Assembly: GCA_900555835.1 (NCBI GenBank)
Contig: USMK01000012.1
Location: 1-46,687, forward strand
Length of the DNA: 46,687 bases
Direction: 5' to 3'
Source: an uncultured Clostridium sp.
Lineage (GTDB): Bacteria; Bacillota; Clostridia; TANB77; CAG-508
Each line of letters begins with the position of its first letter. Positions within the stretch are counted from its first letter, which is position 1. Under the pieces are notes generated by a model. The model was not told the DNA's origin. It made no database searches and was given only the letters and a program-made list of their open reading frames with translations. A program made the translations under genes and the position numbers. This document shows, in pieces, positions 25,045-33,961 of this stretch.

Positions 25045-26154
25045 ATGAAAGAAATAACAAGACCAACATTTATGGAAATCAGTTTAGACAATTTTTATTA
25101 TAATATAAAGCAAATAAAAGCAAAATTAGAATCAAATGTTAAAATAATGCCTGTTATAAAAGGCAATGCCTATGGTACATATATAAACCATAGATTAGAT
25201 GTTATAAACCATTTTGATATAGTTGCTGTTGCAACAGTTGATGAAGGTGTGTTTTTAAGAAATTTAGGCTATGAAAAAGAAATCTTCGTACTAAATCAAC
25301 CTTTTGAAACTGAAATTGATAAAATTATAAAATACAATATTGTTGTGGGAATTAGCTCAAATCATTTTGCTCAAAGTTTGGGAGAGTATAAGCAAAATAT
25401 AAAAGTTCATTTAGAAATTGGAACTGGAATGGGAAGAACAGGAATAAATCCTAACAGAGTTGAGGAATATTTGAATGCTTTGCCTAAGAATATTCAAATA
25501 GAAGGAGTATATACACATTTTTCTTCTGCTGATACAGATGACGAGTATTCTAAAAAGCAATTAGCATCATTCAATGTGGCAATCGATAAAGTAAAAAGCA
25601 TGATTGGAGAAATAAAATATATCCATGCTTCTGCTTCTAATGCAATTTTGAATTATCCAGAAGCTCATTTTAATCTAGTTAGACCTGGAATTATAATGTA
25701 CGGATACGCAGGAGCCGATGATACTTTGCAAAAAATTGATTTAAAACCAGTTACAAAATTAAAGTCAACAATAACGTTTTTAAAAGAAGTTAAAGAAGGT
25801 ACTAGCATTGGATATAACAGAAGCTATGTTACTACAAAGCAAACAAAAGTAGCAACAGTCCCAATTGGCTACGCTGATGGATTCAGAAGAACTTTTTCAA
25901 ATGGCTGGCAAGTACTTATTAATGGAAAAAAAGTGCCTATAATAGGAAAAGTGTGTATGGATAGCTGTATGGTAGATGTTACAGGACTTCCAAACGTAAA
26001 AGTAGGTGACGAAGTTGTTATTTGGGATAATGAAAATATAAAAGTTGAAGATTTAGCCGAAAAATGCCAAACTATAAATCACGAAATCTTATGCATGATA
26101 ACTGATCGTGTTCCTAGAAAATTTATTTGTCAAAATTATCATAATATGGTATAA
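25045..26154 (+). CDS. alr: Alanine racemase
   Basis: A PLP enzyme that interconverts L- and D-alanine for peptidoglycan. The 369 residues have the PLP lysine in PVIKGNAYG (about residue 38; most Alr have KADAYG), GTGMGRTGI, HASASNA, VRPGIIMYG, and the second-site tyrosine region in SIGYNRSYVT. IPIGYADG-like VPIGYADGFRR and CMDSCMVDVTG are also present. KGNAYG is nearer to the variants seen in VanT-like and broad-specificity racemases, so another amino acid could be the substrate, but alanine is most likely. TAGGAG precedes ATG 25045. Confidence 0.9.
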   Translation: MKEITRPTFMEISLDNFYYNIKQIKAKLESNVKIMPVIKGNAYGTYINHRLDVINHFDIVAVATVDEGVFLRNLGYEKEIFVLNQPFETEIDKIIKYNIVVGISSNHFAQSLGEYKQNIKVHLEIGTGMGRTGINPNRVEEYLNALPKNIQIEGVYTHFSSADTDDEYSKKQLASFNVAIDKVKSMIGEIKYIHASASNAILNYPEAHFNLVRPGIIMYGYAGADDTLQKIDLKPVTKLKSTITFLKEVKEGTSIGYNRSYVTTKQTKVATVPIGYADGFRRTFSNGWQVLINGKKVPIIGKVCMDSCMVDVTGLPNVKVGDEVVIWDNENIKVEDLAEKCQTINHEILCMITDRVPRKFICQNYHNMV

Positions 26155-26187
26155 TTATCTTATCTTTAACAAATGAGGTGTTAGGAA

Positions 26188-26517
26188 ATGGAAGTTTTGG
26201 CAGTTATATACATTTTGGTTTTTTTAATTTTTGCATTGATTGCCTTTGCGGTAATGCAGATTAAAATGTCAGGTTTGAAAGTAAAAGATTTCTTTTCTTT
26301 TATTGAAGCCAACGAAATGTTAGATAAATTATATAGATTTGCAGTTAGGTATGAAAAACTAACTCCAATGGAACAATTGATTTTTTTGAAAGAAGCAGAA
26401 AAGGTATTTAATGCCTATGAAAAAGTTCCCGAAATTTTATGGGAAGACGAATATCAAAAATATATGGAAGTTTTAAATACTTATAAAGACATAAAAGTAT
26501 TAAGATGGGTATCGTAA
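26188..26517 (+). CDS. Small membrane-anchored hypothetical protein
   Basis: A 109-residue protein with one N-terminal membrane segment (about residues 3-25) and a charged, helical cytoplasmic tail ending in YKDIKVLRWVS. No known motif recognised. GAGGTG precedes the ATG. It lies 33 bases after alr and before a terminator, so it is probably the last gene of the alr transcript. Confidence 0.7.
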   Translation: MEVLAVIYILVFLIFALIAFAVMQIKMSGLKVKDFFSFIEANEMLDKLYRFAVRYEKLTPMEQLIFLKEAEKVFNAYEKVPEILWEDEYQKYMEVLNTYKDIKVLRWVS

Positions 26518-26541
26518 AAAGCGCACGAAAGTGCGTTTTTT
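26518..26541 (+). terminator. Rho-independent terminator
   Basis: CGCAC-GAAA-GTGCG tetraloop hairpin followed by six Ts, just after the small membrane protein. Confidence 0.92.
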
Positions 26542-26542
26542 G

Positions 26543-26571
26543 TTGCAATTTTGGTAAGTTATTGTTATAAT
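26543..26571 (+). promoter_or_regulatory. ruvB promoter
   Basis: TTGCAA at 26543-26548, a 17-base spacer and TATAAT at 26566-26571, 27 bases before ATG 26599. Confidence 0.75.
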
Positions 26572-26598
26572 TTACAGTAAGTTATATGAGGTGAAATT

Positions 26599-27600
26599 AT
26601 GGAAGAAAATTTAGTAGTGCCAAACCTTATGGACAAGGAAGAAGAAAAAGTTGAAAATTCTTTAAGACCAAAATGTTTGGATGAATATATTGGACAAGAG
26701 AAAATAAAAGAAAGTTTAAAAATATATATAGAAGCAGCCAAAAAAAGAGGAGAACCACTAGACCATGTTTTGTTATATGGACCTCCGGGACTTGGAAAAA
26801 CTACGCTTTCTAATATTATAGCAACTGAAATGAATTCTAATATAAGAATTACATCAGGTCCAGCAATTGAAAAGCCTGGTGATTTAGCTGCTTTATTAAC
26901 AAATTTATCTGAAAATGATGTGCTTTTTATTGACGAAATTCATAGAATGCACAGAAGTATAGAGGAAATTTTGTATCCTGCTTTGGAAGATTATAGCTTG
27001 GATATAATAATTGGAAAAGGTCCAAGTGCAAGGTCTATAAGACTTGACTTGCCTAAATTTACTTTAATTGGAGCAACAACAAAGGCTGGTTCGCTTTCAA
27101 CACCTCTTCGTGATAGATTTGGGATTGTAAATAGACTAGAATTATATACAACAGACGAGCTTGAAACAATTGTAAAACGTTCAGCTAAAATTATGAATAT
27201 TCAAATTGAAGAAGAAGGAGCAAAAGAAATAGCATCAAGGTCAAGAGGAACACCGAGAATTGCAAATAGATTGCTTAAAAGAGTAAGAGATTATGCATTA
27301 GTGCTATCAGATGGAAATATTGATTTGAAATTGGCAAAAAATGCTCTAAGCAAGCTAGAAATAGACGAATTAGGACTAGACAGTATAGATAGAAAAATTC
27401 TTGAAACAATAATATTAAAATATGCGGGCGGACCTGTTGGAATAGAAACTTTATCTGCAACAATTGGCGAAGAAACCGACACAATCGAGGATGTATATGA
27501 GCCATATTTAATGCAAATTGGATATATAGCAAGAACCCCAAGAGGAAGGGTTGCAACACCACTTGCTTATGAACATATAGGAGTAGAATATAATAAATAG
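26599..27600 (+). CDS. ruvB: Holliday junction branch migration ATPase RuvB
   Basis: The hexameric motor that drives branch migration with RuvA. The 333 residues include RPKCLDEYIGQEKIKE, Walker A GPPGLGKTTL near residue 61, Walker B LFIDEIHR, GATTKAGSLSTPLRDRFG (sensor region), the SRGTPRIANRLLKRVRDY arginine region and the C-terminal winged helix ending in RTPRGRVAT. ruvA is not adjacent, unlike in many genomes. queH begins 12 bases after the stop. Confidence 0.97.
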   Translation: MEENLVVPNLMDKEEEKVENSLRPKCLDEYIGQEKIKESLKIYIEAAKKRGEPLDHVLLYGPPGLGKTTLSNIIATEMNSNIRITSGPAIEKPGDLAALLTNLSENDVLFIDEIHRMHRSIEEILYPALEDYSLDIIIGKGPSARSIRLDLPKFTLIGATTKAGSLSTPLRDRFGIVNRLELYTTDELETIVKRSAKIMNIQIEEEGAKEIASRSRGTPRIANRLLKRVRDYALVLSDGNIDLKLAKNALSKLEIDELGLDSIDRKILETIILKYAGGPVGIETLSATIGEETDTIEDVYEPYLMQIGYIARTPRGRVATPLAYEHIGVEYNK

Positions 27601-27612
27601 GAGCTAATAAAA

Positions 27613-28647
27613 ATGAAAATATTGTTACATACTTGCTGTGCACCTTGTAGTGTGTATTGCATAGATAGATTAAGACAACTGAACATAGATATGGATGTGT
27701 ATTGGTATAATCCCAACATACATCCATATCTAGAATATAAGCAAAGACGTGATTGCTTAAAAGAATATGCTAAATCAATAAATGTAAATGCTGTATTTGA
27801 GGATGAATATGGGCTAGACGAATTTTGCAAAAACGTTGTATATGATTTAAAAAATAGGTGTATGAATTATTGTTACAAAGTAAGATTAGAAAGAACAGCA
27901 GAATATGCAAAAAAAAATAATTATGATGCTTTTTCGACAACATTACTTGTAAGTCCGTATCAAAACCATGAAGGTATAAAACAAATTGCTGAGGAAGTAG
28001 CAAAAAAATATGAGATTCAATTTTGGTATGAAGATTTTAGAGTAGGTTTTCATCAAGGGCAAAACAAAGCAAGAGAATTGGGATTATATATGCAAAAATA
28101 TTGTGGCTGTGTATTTTCAACTACACCAGCAAATATGACACAAGAAATTAACAAACCTAAGTTACCAGAAGGGTTTGAATTTCTTCCGGTAGAAAGAAGT
28201 ATAAATATAAAAAAAGAAAAAGTTAATAAAGAAAAATATAGGGATTTACTGTTTGAAACAGAGCCAAATAAAAAGATAATAGATAGTTATTTAAGAGATG
28301 GAGATTTGTTTGTATTGACATATAAACATGAGGTGGCATGTATAGCAGTTGTATTAGAAATAGATAAAGATATAGTAGAATTAAAAAATATGGTAACTAA
28401 AAACAAATACATAGGACAAGATCTAGAAGGTAATCTGCTAAAATATTTAGCAGACAATTATAAAACACAATACAAAAAAATGATTGTTGGAACATCAGAA
28501 AATAAAATTCCTTTTTATGTAAAACACGGGTTTGATCAATATGAGAAAACAATAAAAAATTATTTTGTGGATAATTATGGAAGAGAGATAATAGATGGAG
28601 AAACAAGATGTATTGACATTTACTATTATTCAAAAAAGTTAAAGTAA
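27613..28647 (+). CDS. queH: Epoxyqueuosine reductase QueH fused to a GNAT-like domain
   Basis: QueH reduces epoxyqueuosine to queuosine at position 34 of GUN-reading tRNAs. The N-terminal part (about residues 1-180) has the cysteine motifs LLHTCCAPCSVY, RRDCLKEY, NRCMNYCYKVRLERTA, FSTTLLVSPYQNHEGI and KYCGCVFS. Residues about 195-344 are an added domain that looks like a GNAT acetyltransferase (AVVLEIDKDIVELKNMVT, IVGTSENKIPFYVKHGF), so the 344-residue protein is longer than single-domain QueH. This implies queuosine metabolism and possibly a second tRNA- or metabolite-related activity; the role of the fused domain is unknown. Probably co-transcribed with ruvB. Confidence 0.88.
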   Translation: MKILLHTCCAPCSVYCIDRLRQLNIDMDVYWYNPNIHPYLEYKQRRDCLKEYAKSINVNAVFEDEYGLDEFCKNVVYDLKNRCMNYCYKVRLERTAEYAKKNNYDAFSTTLLVSPYQNHEGIKQIAEEVAKKYEIQFWYEDFRVGFHQGQNKARELGLYMQKYCGCVFSTTPANMTQEINKPKLPEGFEFLPVERSINIKKEKVNKEKYRDLLFETEPNKKIIDSYLRDGDLFVLTYKHEVACIAVVLEIDKDIVELKNMVTKNKYIGQDLEGNLLKYLADNYKTQYKKMIVGTSENKIPFYVKHGFDQYEKTIKNYFVDNYGREIIDGETRCIDIYYYSKKLK

Positions 28648-28668
28648 AATTGTAAGGAAGATAAAGAG

Positions 28669-28830
28669 ATGAAAGTAAACAAGAAAAAATTATTATTAAT
28701 TGCTGCCATTGTATGGTGTATCGCGGTTTTTTATTCAGGAATAGGAGCTTCACTACTAATGGCTGGAATTTTGTTCGGAATAAAGTATTTCTCTAAAAAA
28801 ATATTATATAAAAAAAGAAAATTATATTGA
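28669..28830 (+). CDS. Small membrane protein, 53 residues
   Basis: ATG 28669 to TGA 28828, preceded by GGAAGATAAAGAG. A basic tail, two hydrophobic stretches (LLLIAAIVWCIAVFYSG and ASLLMAGILFGI), then a lysine/arginine-rich end. It looks like a real but short membrane protein, 21 bases after queH and 26 before the next gene. No family recognised. Confidence 0.5.
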   Translation: MKVNKKKLLLIAAIVWCIAVFYSGIGASLLMAGILFGIKYFSKKILYKKRKLY

Positions 28831-28856
28831 GGATTATTATACGAGGAGAATAAGTT

Positions 28857-30230
28857 ATGAATTTTAAAGAAAACACGGAATGTATGGAATGTGAAAGCTT
28901 TGAAAAAGAGTTGGAAAGAAGAGTAAGATTAAGGGTGCAAAAAAATGCACAAGATTTTTTTATAAGTTTTAAGCAAGGAGATAATATATCTGATATAGCA
29001 AAAGAAGAATTACAAGGACTTGATGATACTTTGTATGAGTATTATATTAGTGCATTTGGAACAAGCAACGAATGGAATAAATTAAGTAATGAAGATAGGT
29101 GGGATATTTTAGATGAAAAAGTTGATAAATTTTTTCACAATTTTACAGATAATAAATTGAAGGAAATGTATGCAAATATTAGTTTTACAGAAGAAGAAAA
29201 TAAATATATTCAATTAAAAAATATGAGATATATACAAGATCAAACATCAGCAAAAAATGCTTTAATTGAAATTCTAATAAGAAGGAAACTTTTTGAAGTG
29301 TTTGGAAAAGAAGAAATTTCAAAAATGTTAATGATTATATCCCAAAAAAATTTTAAAGGTAGAGAACATATTGAGCAATTGATGTCAGATAAACCATTTG
29401 GTAAAGATGTAATAGAAAGATGGAAAAAGGAAATTGATGAAAGAGTTCAGTATTCCTTTAATAATAGTATAAATTGTGGGGGCTATGCTTTTAAAATAGA
29501 CCAATGTTTTTGGACACCTACATCTAATAAAGAAAATGAGAAAATAAAGGTTGTCGAAGAAGATGCACAAGTAATTTCATCGTATTTAGAAAAATTTCCG
29601 TTTATAAGATTATTAGGAAATACCAAACTAGAAGATGATGAATATATGGTTATTTATAGAACTGTAATGGGGCATGCATCTGAATATCGCCATTTTATAC
29701 GAGTTGAAAAAGATGGAACAATAACAGAAAAAGATGGTAATGGACCTATAAGAGAATTTGAAAAATGGAGTTCTACTTTTCAAAATGAAGATAAAATTGA
29801 AGAAGTTGTTTTTGCTGTAAAAGAAAAACATCCCATGTTTGGATATACATTGGATGATGTAAATTCTAATTGTAATGGTAAAAACTTTGAACAAACAGTA
29901 GAACAAGCTATAAAAGAACAAAAAAATGCTTTGGAATATCATTGTAAAGAATATTTTTTGAAAAAAGATAAAGAAGGAAATGTTATGGTGTGTTCTACGG
30001 AGGGAGAAAAAAATGTTATTGTAGCAGATGTTCTTTTAGATAATGAAGCAGATGAACATATAGAATGTGCTACTGTGATAAGAGAAGGGTACAATGGAAT
30101 GATTGAAAATTATGAAGGAAAAATAAAGCCAATTATAGTAGAAGGTAAACTGGTAAATTATAATTCTTTTAGAAATGCTAAGAATAAAGTTGAAGAAAAA
30201 GAATTTATGGAGAATGATAACCGTTTTTAA
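28857..30230 (+). CDS. Papain-like cysteine protease candidate
   Basis: A 457-residue protein without signal peptide or membrane segment, not matched to a named family. The middle looks like a papain/transglutaminase-type core: Cys207 in NSINCGGYAFKID, His279 in SEYRHFIRV and Asp293/Asn295 in EKDGNGPI. That is the right order and spacing for a Cys-His-Asn/Asp triad, and the CGGYA context around the Cys at a helix start also fits. The N-terminal 190 residues are helical and acidic. A scar carrying three pieces of this gene lies at 32303-32391, so a duplicate once lay downstream. The protease call is an inference from motif geometry. Confidence 0.55.
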   Translation: MNFKENTECMECESFEKELERRVRLRVQKNAQDFFISFKQGDNISDIAKEELQGLDDTLYEYYISAFGTSNEWNKLSNEDRWDILDEKVDKFFHNFTDNKLKEMYANISFTEEENKYIQLKNMRYIQDQTSAKNALIEILIRRKLFEVFGKEEISKMLMIISQKNFKGREHIEQLMSDKPFGKDVIERWKKEIDERVQYSFNNSINCGGYAFKIDQCFWTPTSNKENEKIKVVEEDAQVISSYLEKFPFIRLLGNTKLEDDEYMVIYRTVMGHASEYRHFIRVEKDGTITEKDGNGPIREFEKWSSTFQNEDKIEEVVFAVKEKHPMFGYTLDDVNSNCNGKNFEQTVEQAIKEQKNALEYHCKEYFLKKDKEGNVMVCSTEGEKNVIVADVLLDNEADEHIECATVIREGYNGMIENYEGKIKPIIVEGKLVNYNSFRNAKNKVEEKEFMENDNRF

Positions 30231-30285
30231 AAATATCTAATGTGATTTATAAAAAAATGGTGAATAGAAATAATGGAGGATTATT

Positions 30286-30360
30286 ATGAAGTTTAATAGC
30301 TTGATTCCAGAATTCAGTGTGTCGAATATTGACAATAATATAACTAAGCATAAAATTTGA
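30286..30360 (+). pseudogene. Fragment of a glyoxalase/VOC-family gene
   Basis: ATG 30286, with GGAGG upstream, opens a 24-codon frame MKFNSLIPEFSVSNIDNNI... The first part matches the start of VOC/glyoxalase-type resistance proteins (typically LIPEL-V-(D/N)IEKSL-FY). The rest of such a protein is absent, so this is a truncated remnant whose start signals survive. A promoter for the next gene now lies inside it. Confidence 0.4.
30329..30356 (+). promoter_or_regulatory. Promoter of the metalloprotease-like gene
   Basis: TTGACA at 30329-30334, a 16-base spacer and TAAAAT at 30351-30356; an alternative -10 TATAAT follows at 30361. The gene starts at 30406. Confidence 0.6.
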
Positions 30361-30405
30361 TATAATGATAAAAAGACTGCAAAAAGTACATAAGAGGTTG
30401 TATAT

Positions 30406-32295
30406 ATGAAGGAAAAAAGTAAATTTGATAAATTAAAAAAAGGAATTGGAGTAGGAATACTTGCGGGAACACTAGGATTGGCTAATGTAAGTGGTTCAAA
30501 TGATTCTATGAATTTAGATGATAGTGAACAAGGAACAAAGATTAAAAATTCTATTTTATTAGATAAACCGATTAACCTAAATTTGAAGGATGGTATTTCA
30601 CTTGAAGATAATAAAGTACCTAACAAAAAGTTTTTTGAAAAACGAATAAGTGAAATGGAAGTAGATGATTCACTAAAACCAATTTTAGTAGATATTTTAA
30701 TGAGAAGAAGCTTGGAATATGAACTAAATAAAGAAGAAATAGAAAGAGATCTTAATAGACTTAACAATAACGTAGAAGAAATAATTGTAGATGACAATGA
30801 AGGAAAAGATTGGGGAGGATTAACAACTCCTGCTGAAAGAACAATAAGATTAGGAACTACATATTTAGATGCTATTAAATTAGACAAAAATAACAGAGCG
30901 ATATTATATGAAACTTTAACACATGAAGTTTATCATGCCTTAGATTACAATGAGGAAGATGACAAGTTCGGATTAGAAGGTGAAGATGGATTTGTAAATA
31001 GACCTTTACATGAAATAATTGTTGAAAAGGCAGCAGATAGAATGCTAAGTGAAAATAATAGTTTAATAAATTTACCTCACGAATGGAATTACACAAATGG
31101 TTACCGAAATTCTACATTTATTACTGATATAATAGAATCTACATATGGAGTAACGGAAAAAGAGTTTTTAAGTAGTGCTATAAAGGGTGGAAAAGAGAGG
31201 CTGATTAAAACTTTGGCTAATAAGGTGGGAGAAGAACCAGAAGAAACAAAAAAGTTTTTAGAAGATATTCAAACACATTTTAATACACAATTTTATTTGT
31301 ATTATTACAAAGAAGAAGAAACAAAAAAGAATGTTGACAAAGATAAAGTGAAAATATCAATGGCCAATATATATAAAGTTAGTATAAATAAAATGAATAG
31401 TTTAATTCAAAATAAAAAACTTAATAATTTAGAAGAAACCAAAGAGTATGTTGAAAATTTAAAGTATAATTATAATAAATTAAATCGAACTATGGAACAA
31501 AGTTTGAGCATTCAAAGGATACAAGGTACTGTGTATGACTCAGCTTTTAGAGAAACCATATCAGATAGAGCCATATTAGAAAATAGAATACATAATATGG
31601 ATGAAATATTAAAATATAGTAATGAAATTGAATCAAAAGAAAATATACTAAAAATGTTAAACGATGCAAAAGACAATAAAATCTCTAAGGAAGATGAAAA
31701 TATAAAAAAAATAGACGAAAAGAGCAAAATAAAAAGAAGTAAAATAAAAAGTAATTTGCAAATTGATGGAAATTTAAGAAATGAATATAATATTGGAATT
31801 ACAGATTGTGAATACTGGGAAAATAGAGATAAAAGCAATTTTTTTTGGAATATTGGAATTGAGAATAGTAATGTGAAAACAAAAGAAAAATATATTAAAT
31901 CAGATTCTCATAAAAAATGGAATAATGAAGAAGTAGGAAATCAATTGAAAGATGGTTATATGAAATTATATTCCGAACATAAAAAAGAAAGCAGATTCAA
32001 ATCAGGAATAAGATTTATGAGGGCAGCAAAAAACTATTATACTGCTAAAATAAAAAATATAGTGAAAACCTGGTTTAAAAATATAAAAGATAAAGTATTT
32101 TTGAAAAAAGCACCTCTAATGCTTAATAGTGGTGAAGAGGAGAAACATACTAGAACCTTAGAAGAACAAAAGAAGGAATTTATGGATGAAATAAAGGTTG
32201 ATTTGGTTAAAATGAAATCTTTAAAAGATGAAAAATCAATGTCTATAATAGATAAAAACAAAGAAAAAAAGGAAGAAATCGAGAGAACAATATAG
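30406..32295 (+). CDS. Zinc metalloprotease candidate (HExxH), exported or membrane-tethered
   Basis: A 629-residue protein with a basic N-terminus and a short hydrophobic stretch (KGIGVGILAGTLGLANVSG) that could be a weak signal. THEVYHALDY places HExxH at residues 173-177, and Glu residues in RPLHEIIVEKAADRML about 35 residues later could be the third zinc ligand, as in gluzincin-type peptidases. The arrangement recalls anthrax-lethal-factor-like (ATLF) and related toxins. The rest is charged and helical, with coiled coil at about 310-450 and a basic C-terminal region. It pairs with the cysteine-protease candidate upstream. Target and family are unknown. Confidence 0.55.
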   Translation: MKEKSKFDKLKKGIGVGILAGTLGLANVSGSNDSMNLDDSEQGTKIKNSILLDKPINLNLKDGISLEDNKVPNKKFFEKRISEMEVDDSLKPILVDILMRRSLEYELNKEEIERDLNRLNNNVEEIIVDDNEGKDWGGLTTPAERTIRLGTTYLDAIKLDKNNRAILYETLTHEVYHALDYNEEDDKFGLEGEDGFVNRPLHEIIVEKAADRMLSENNSLINLPHEWNYTNGYRNSTFITDIIESTYGVTEKEFLSSAIKGGKERLIKTLANKVGEEPEETKKFLEDIQTHFNTQFYLYYYKEEETKKNVDKDKVKISMANIYKVSINKMNSLIQNKKLNNLEETKEYVENLKYNYNKLNRTMEQSLSIQRIQGTVYDSAFRETISDRAILENRIHNMDEILKYSNEIESKENILKMLNDAKDNKISKEDENIKKIDEKSKIKRSKIKSNLQIDGNLRNEYNIGITDCEYWENRDKSNFFWNIGIENSNVKTKEKYIKSDSHKKWNNEEVGNQLKDGYMKLYSEHKKESRFKSGIRFMRAAKNYYTAKIKNIVKTWFKNIKDKVFLKKAPLMLNSGEEEKHTRTLEEQKKEFMDEIKVDLVKMKSLKDEKSMSIIDKNKEKKEEIERTI

Positions 32296-32302
32296 AAAAT
32301 AG

Positions 32303-32391
32303 GGGTAGTGCATTTGGAACAAGCAAAGAAGGAAATGTTATGGCGTGTTCTAAGGAGGGGGAAAAGGCAGAAGAAAAAGAATTTATGGAAT
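32303..32391 (+). pseudogene. Scar of a duplicated copy of the 28857-30230 gene
   Basis: Three short blocks match separate parts of the gene at 28857-30230, in order. TAGTGCATTTGGAACAAGCA matches 29048 onward; about 38 bases starting AAGAAGGAAATGTTATGG match 29971 onward with about three differences; and GAAGAAAAAGAATTTATGGA matches 30192-30211. The sequence between the blocks is missing. This is what remains of a tandem copy after internal deletions. Confidence 0.75.
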
Positions 32392-32422
32392 AAATTTATT
32401 TGAGATTAAACGAGGTAAAGAG

Positions 32423-33037
32423 ATGAAAGAATTTATAGAAAAAAATTTGAAATGGATTATATTATTTATTTGCTTAATTGGATTTTTAGCACTGGCAGAA
32501 GATGTATTTCACCAGGAAATAATGCAAGGAGATATAATAGGATATGAGTTTGTATCAAAATTTTTAATCTCTGATTTTGTAACACCAATAGCAAAATTTG
32601 TTACAAATTTTGGAGGAGCAATATTTTTAATATCACTTACAGTTATTTTATTTATAGTAATAAAGAATAAGAAAATTGGAGTATCAATTTTAGGTAATTT
32701 AGTTATTGTTACAATATTAAATCAAGTATTGAAAGCAATACTACAAAGACCTCGCCCAACAGAATTTAGAATAGTAGAAGAAACTGGATATAGCTTTCCA
32801 TCAGGACATTCTATGGCAAGCATGGCTTTTTATGGATATTTAATATATTTGATTTATAAACACATTGAAAACAAATACATAAAATGGACGTTAATTGCAC
32901 TATTGAGCATACTAATTTATACTATCGGTGTAAGCAGAATTTACTTAGGAGTACATTACACAAGTGATGTTTTAGGCGGATTTTTAATATCAATTTCATA
33001 TTTGATTATTTACATAAATTTAGTTAAAAAAATTTAA
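32423..33037 (+). CDS. PAP2-family membrane phosphatase
   Basis: A 204-residue protein with about five to six membrane segments and the full phosphatase signature: KAILQRPRP, YSFPSGHSMAS and SRIYLGVHYTSDVLGG, matching KxxxxxxRP, PSGH and SRxxxxxHxxxD. Members remove phosphate from phosphatidic acid, undecaprenyl pyrophosphate or similar lipids at the membrane; the substrate cannot be told. GAGGTAAAGAG precedes ATG 32423. Confidence 0.92.
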   Translation: MKEFIEKNLKWIILFICLIGFLALAEDVFHQEIMQGDIIGYEFVSKFLISDFVTPIAKFVTNFGGAIFLISLTVILFIVIKNKKIGVSILGNLVIVTILNQVLKAILQRPRPTEFRIVEETGYSFPSGHSMASMAFYGYLIYLIYKHIENKYIKWTLIALLSILIYTIGVSRIYLGVHYTSDVLGGFLISISYLIIYINLVKKI

Positions 33038-33105
33038 AAATATTATTTGAAGTAGCTATAAAAGCAATTATAGTATTTAAAGTAGTGAAAATATTGATAT
33101 TTAGA

Positions 33106-33150
33106 AATGCACTTAGAAGGTTAGAAAAATAATCTCCTAAGTGTATTTTC
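33106..33150 (+). terminator. Probable terminator after PAP2 gene
   Basis: AATGCACTTAG pairs with CTAAGTGTATT (one G-T pair) and is followed by TTTT. The rest of the 33038-33339 gap is AT-rich. It holds a ribosome-site-like GAGGAGGAG before a four-codon frame at 33226, and a -10-like TATAGT at 33302, but no gene. Confidence 0.6.
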
Positions 33151-33339
33151 CGTTAATCATAGTATGATATATATTCTTATTTGCAAGCCATTGGAGTGAT
33201 ATATTCACATGAGGAGGAGTGCTTTATGTATAGAAAATGAAGGTATCTATAAAATTTCTACAAAATTTCCCAAAATCATAGCCAAAATTAAATTGGTATG
33301 ATATAGTAAGGGAAAAAGAGAGCGAAAGGATATTTTTAA

Positions 33340-33942
33340 ATGTTGGAGAATAAATTGGGAATAACTAATGCCATAGAGCTAGCTAAGGAAGAGGAAAGAA
33401 TTACTAAGAAAAAGGCTTTGGAGTTGTTTGAAAATAATATGTTGGATAATTTGGAAGTTGGAACTTTTAAAGGATTGGCAGAAATTCATAGATATTTGTT
33501 TGAGGATATTTATGAATTTGCTGGCAAACTTAGAAAAGAAAATATTTCTAAGAGTAATTTTAGATTTGCTTCTGCTATGTATTTGAAAGAGGCCTTGGAA
33601 AAAATAGATAAAATGCCTCAAACTAATTTTGAAGAGATTATTGATAAGTATGTTGAAATGAATATTGCACATCCTTTTAGAGAAGGTAATGGAAGAAGCA
33701 CAAGGATTTGGCTAGATTTGATTTTGAAGAAAGAGCTTGGAAAAGTTGTTGATTGGAGTTTGGTTAATAAAGAGGATTATTTGCTTGCTATGGAAAGAAG
33801 TCCAATAAAAGATACCGAAATAAAATTATTATTGGAAAGTGCTTTAACAGATAAAATTGACGATAGAGAAGTGTACATGAAAGGCATTGATGCAAGTTAT
33901 AATTATGAAGGATATAGTGTGTATAAAACAGAGAATTTATAA
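33340..33942 (+). CDS. Class III Fic AMP-transferase
   Basis: Fic proteins transfer AMP from ATP to target hydroxyl groups. This 200-residue single-domain protein has the full active motif HPFREGNGR starting at His111, preceded by the flap region ENISKSNFRFASAMYLKEAL. The C-terminus has SYNYEG, matching the class III self-inhibition motif SxxxEG. Overall it strongly resembles the Neisseria meningitidis Fic protein, which modifies DNA gyrase, from the IHRYLF-(x)-DFAG region to the end. So a stand-alone, oligomerisation-regulated AMPylator is likely; the target here is inferred only. GCGAAAGGA precedes ATG 33340. The ABC transporter gene starts 19 bases downstream. Confidence 0.92.
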   Translation: MLENKLGITNAIELAKEEERITKKKALELFENNMLDNLEVGTFKGLAEIHRYLFEDIYEFAGKLRKENISKSNFRFASAMYLKEALEKIDKMPQTNFEEIIDKYVEMNIAHPFREGNGRSTRIWLDLILKKELGKVVDWSLVNKEDYLLAMERSPIKDTEIKLLLESALTDKIDDREVYMKGIDASYNYEGYSVYKTENL

Positions 33943-33961
33943 ATAAAAAGGGGTGTAACCT

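Noticed and set aside
30237..30887. Minus-strand gene opposite the metalloprotease-like start
   Set aside because: Serine/leucine-rich shadow; the + strand frame has the promoter, the ribosome site and the HExxH motif.
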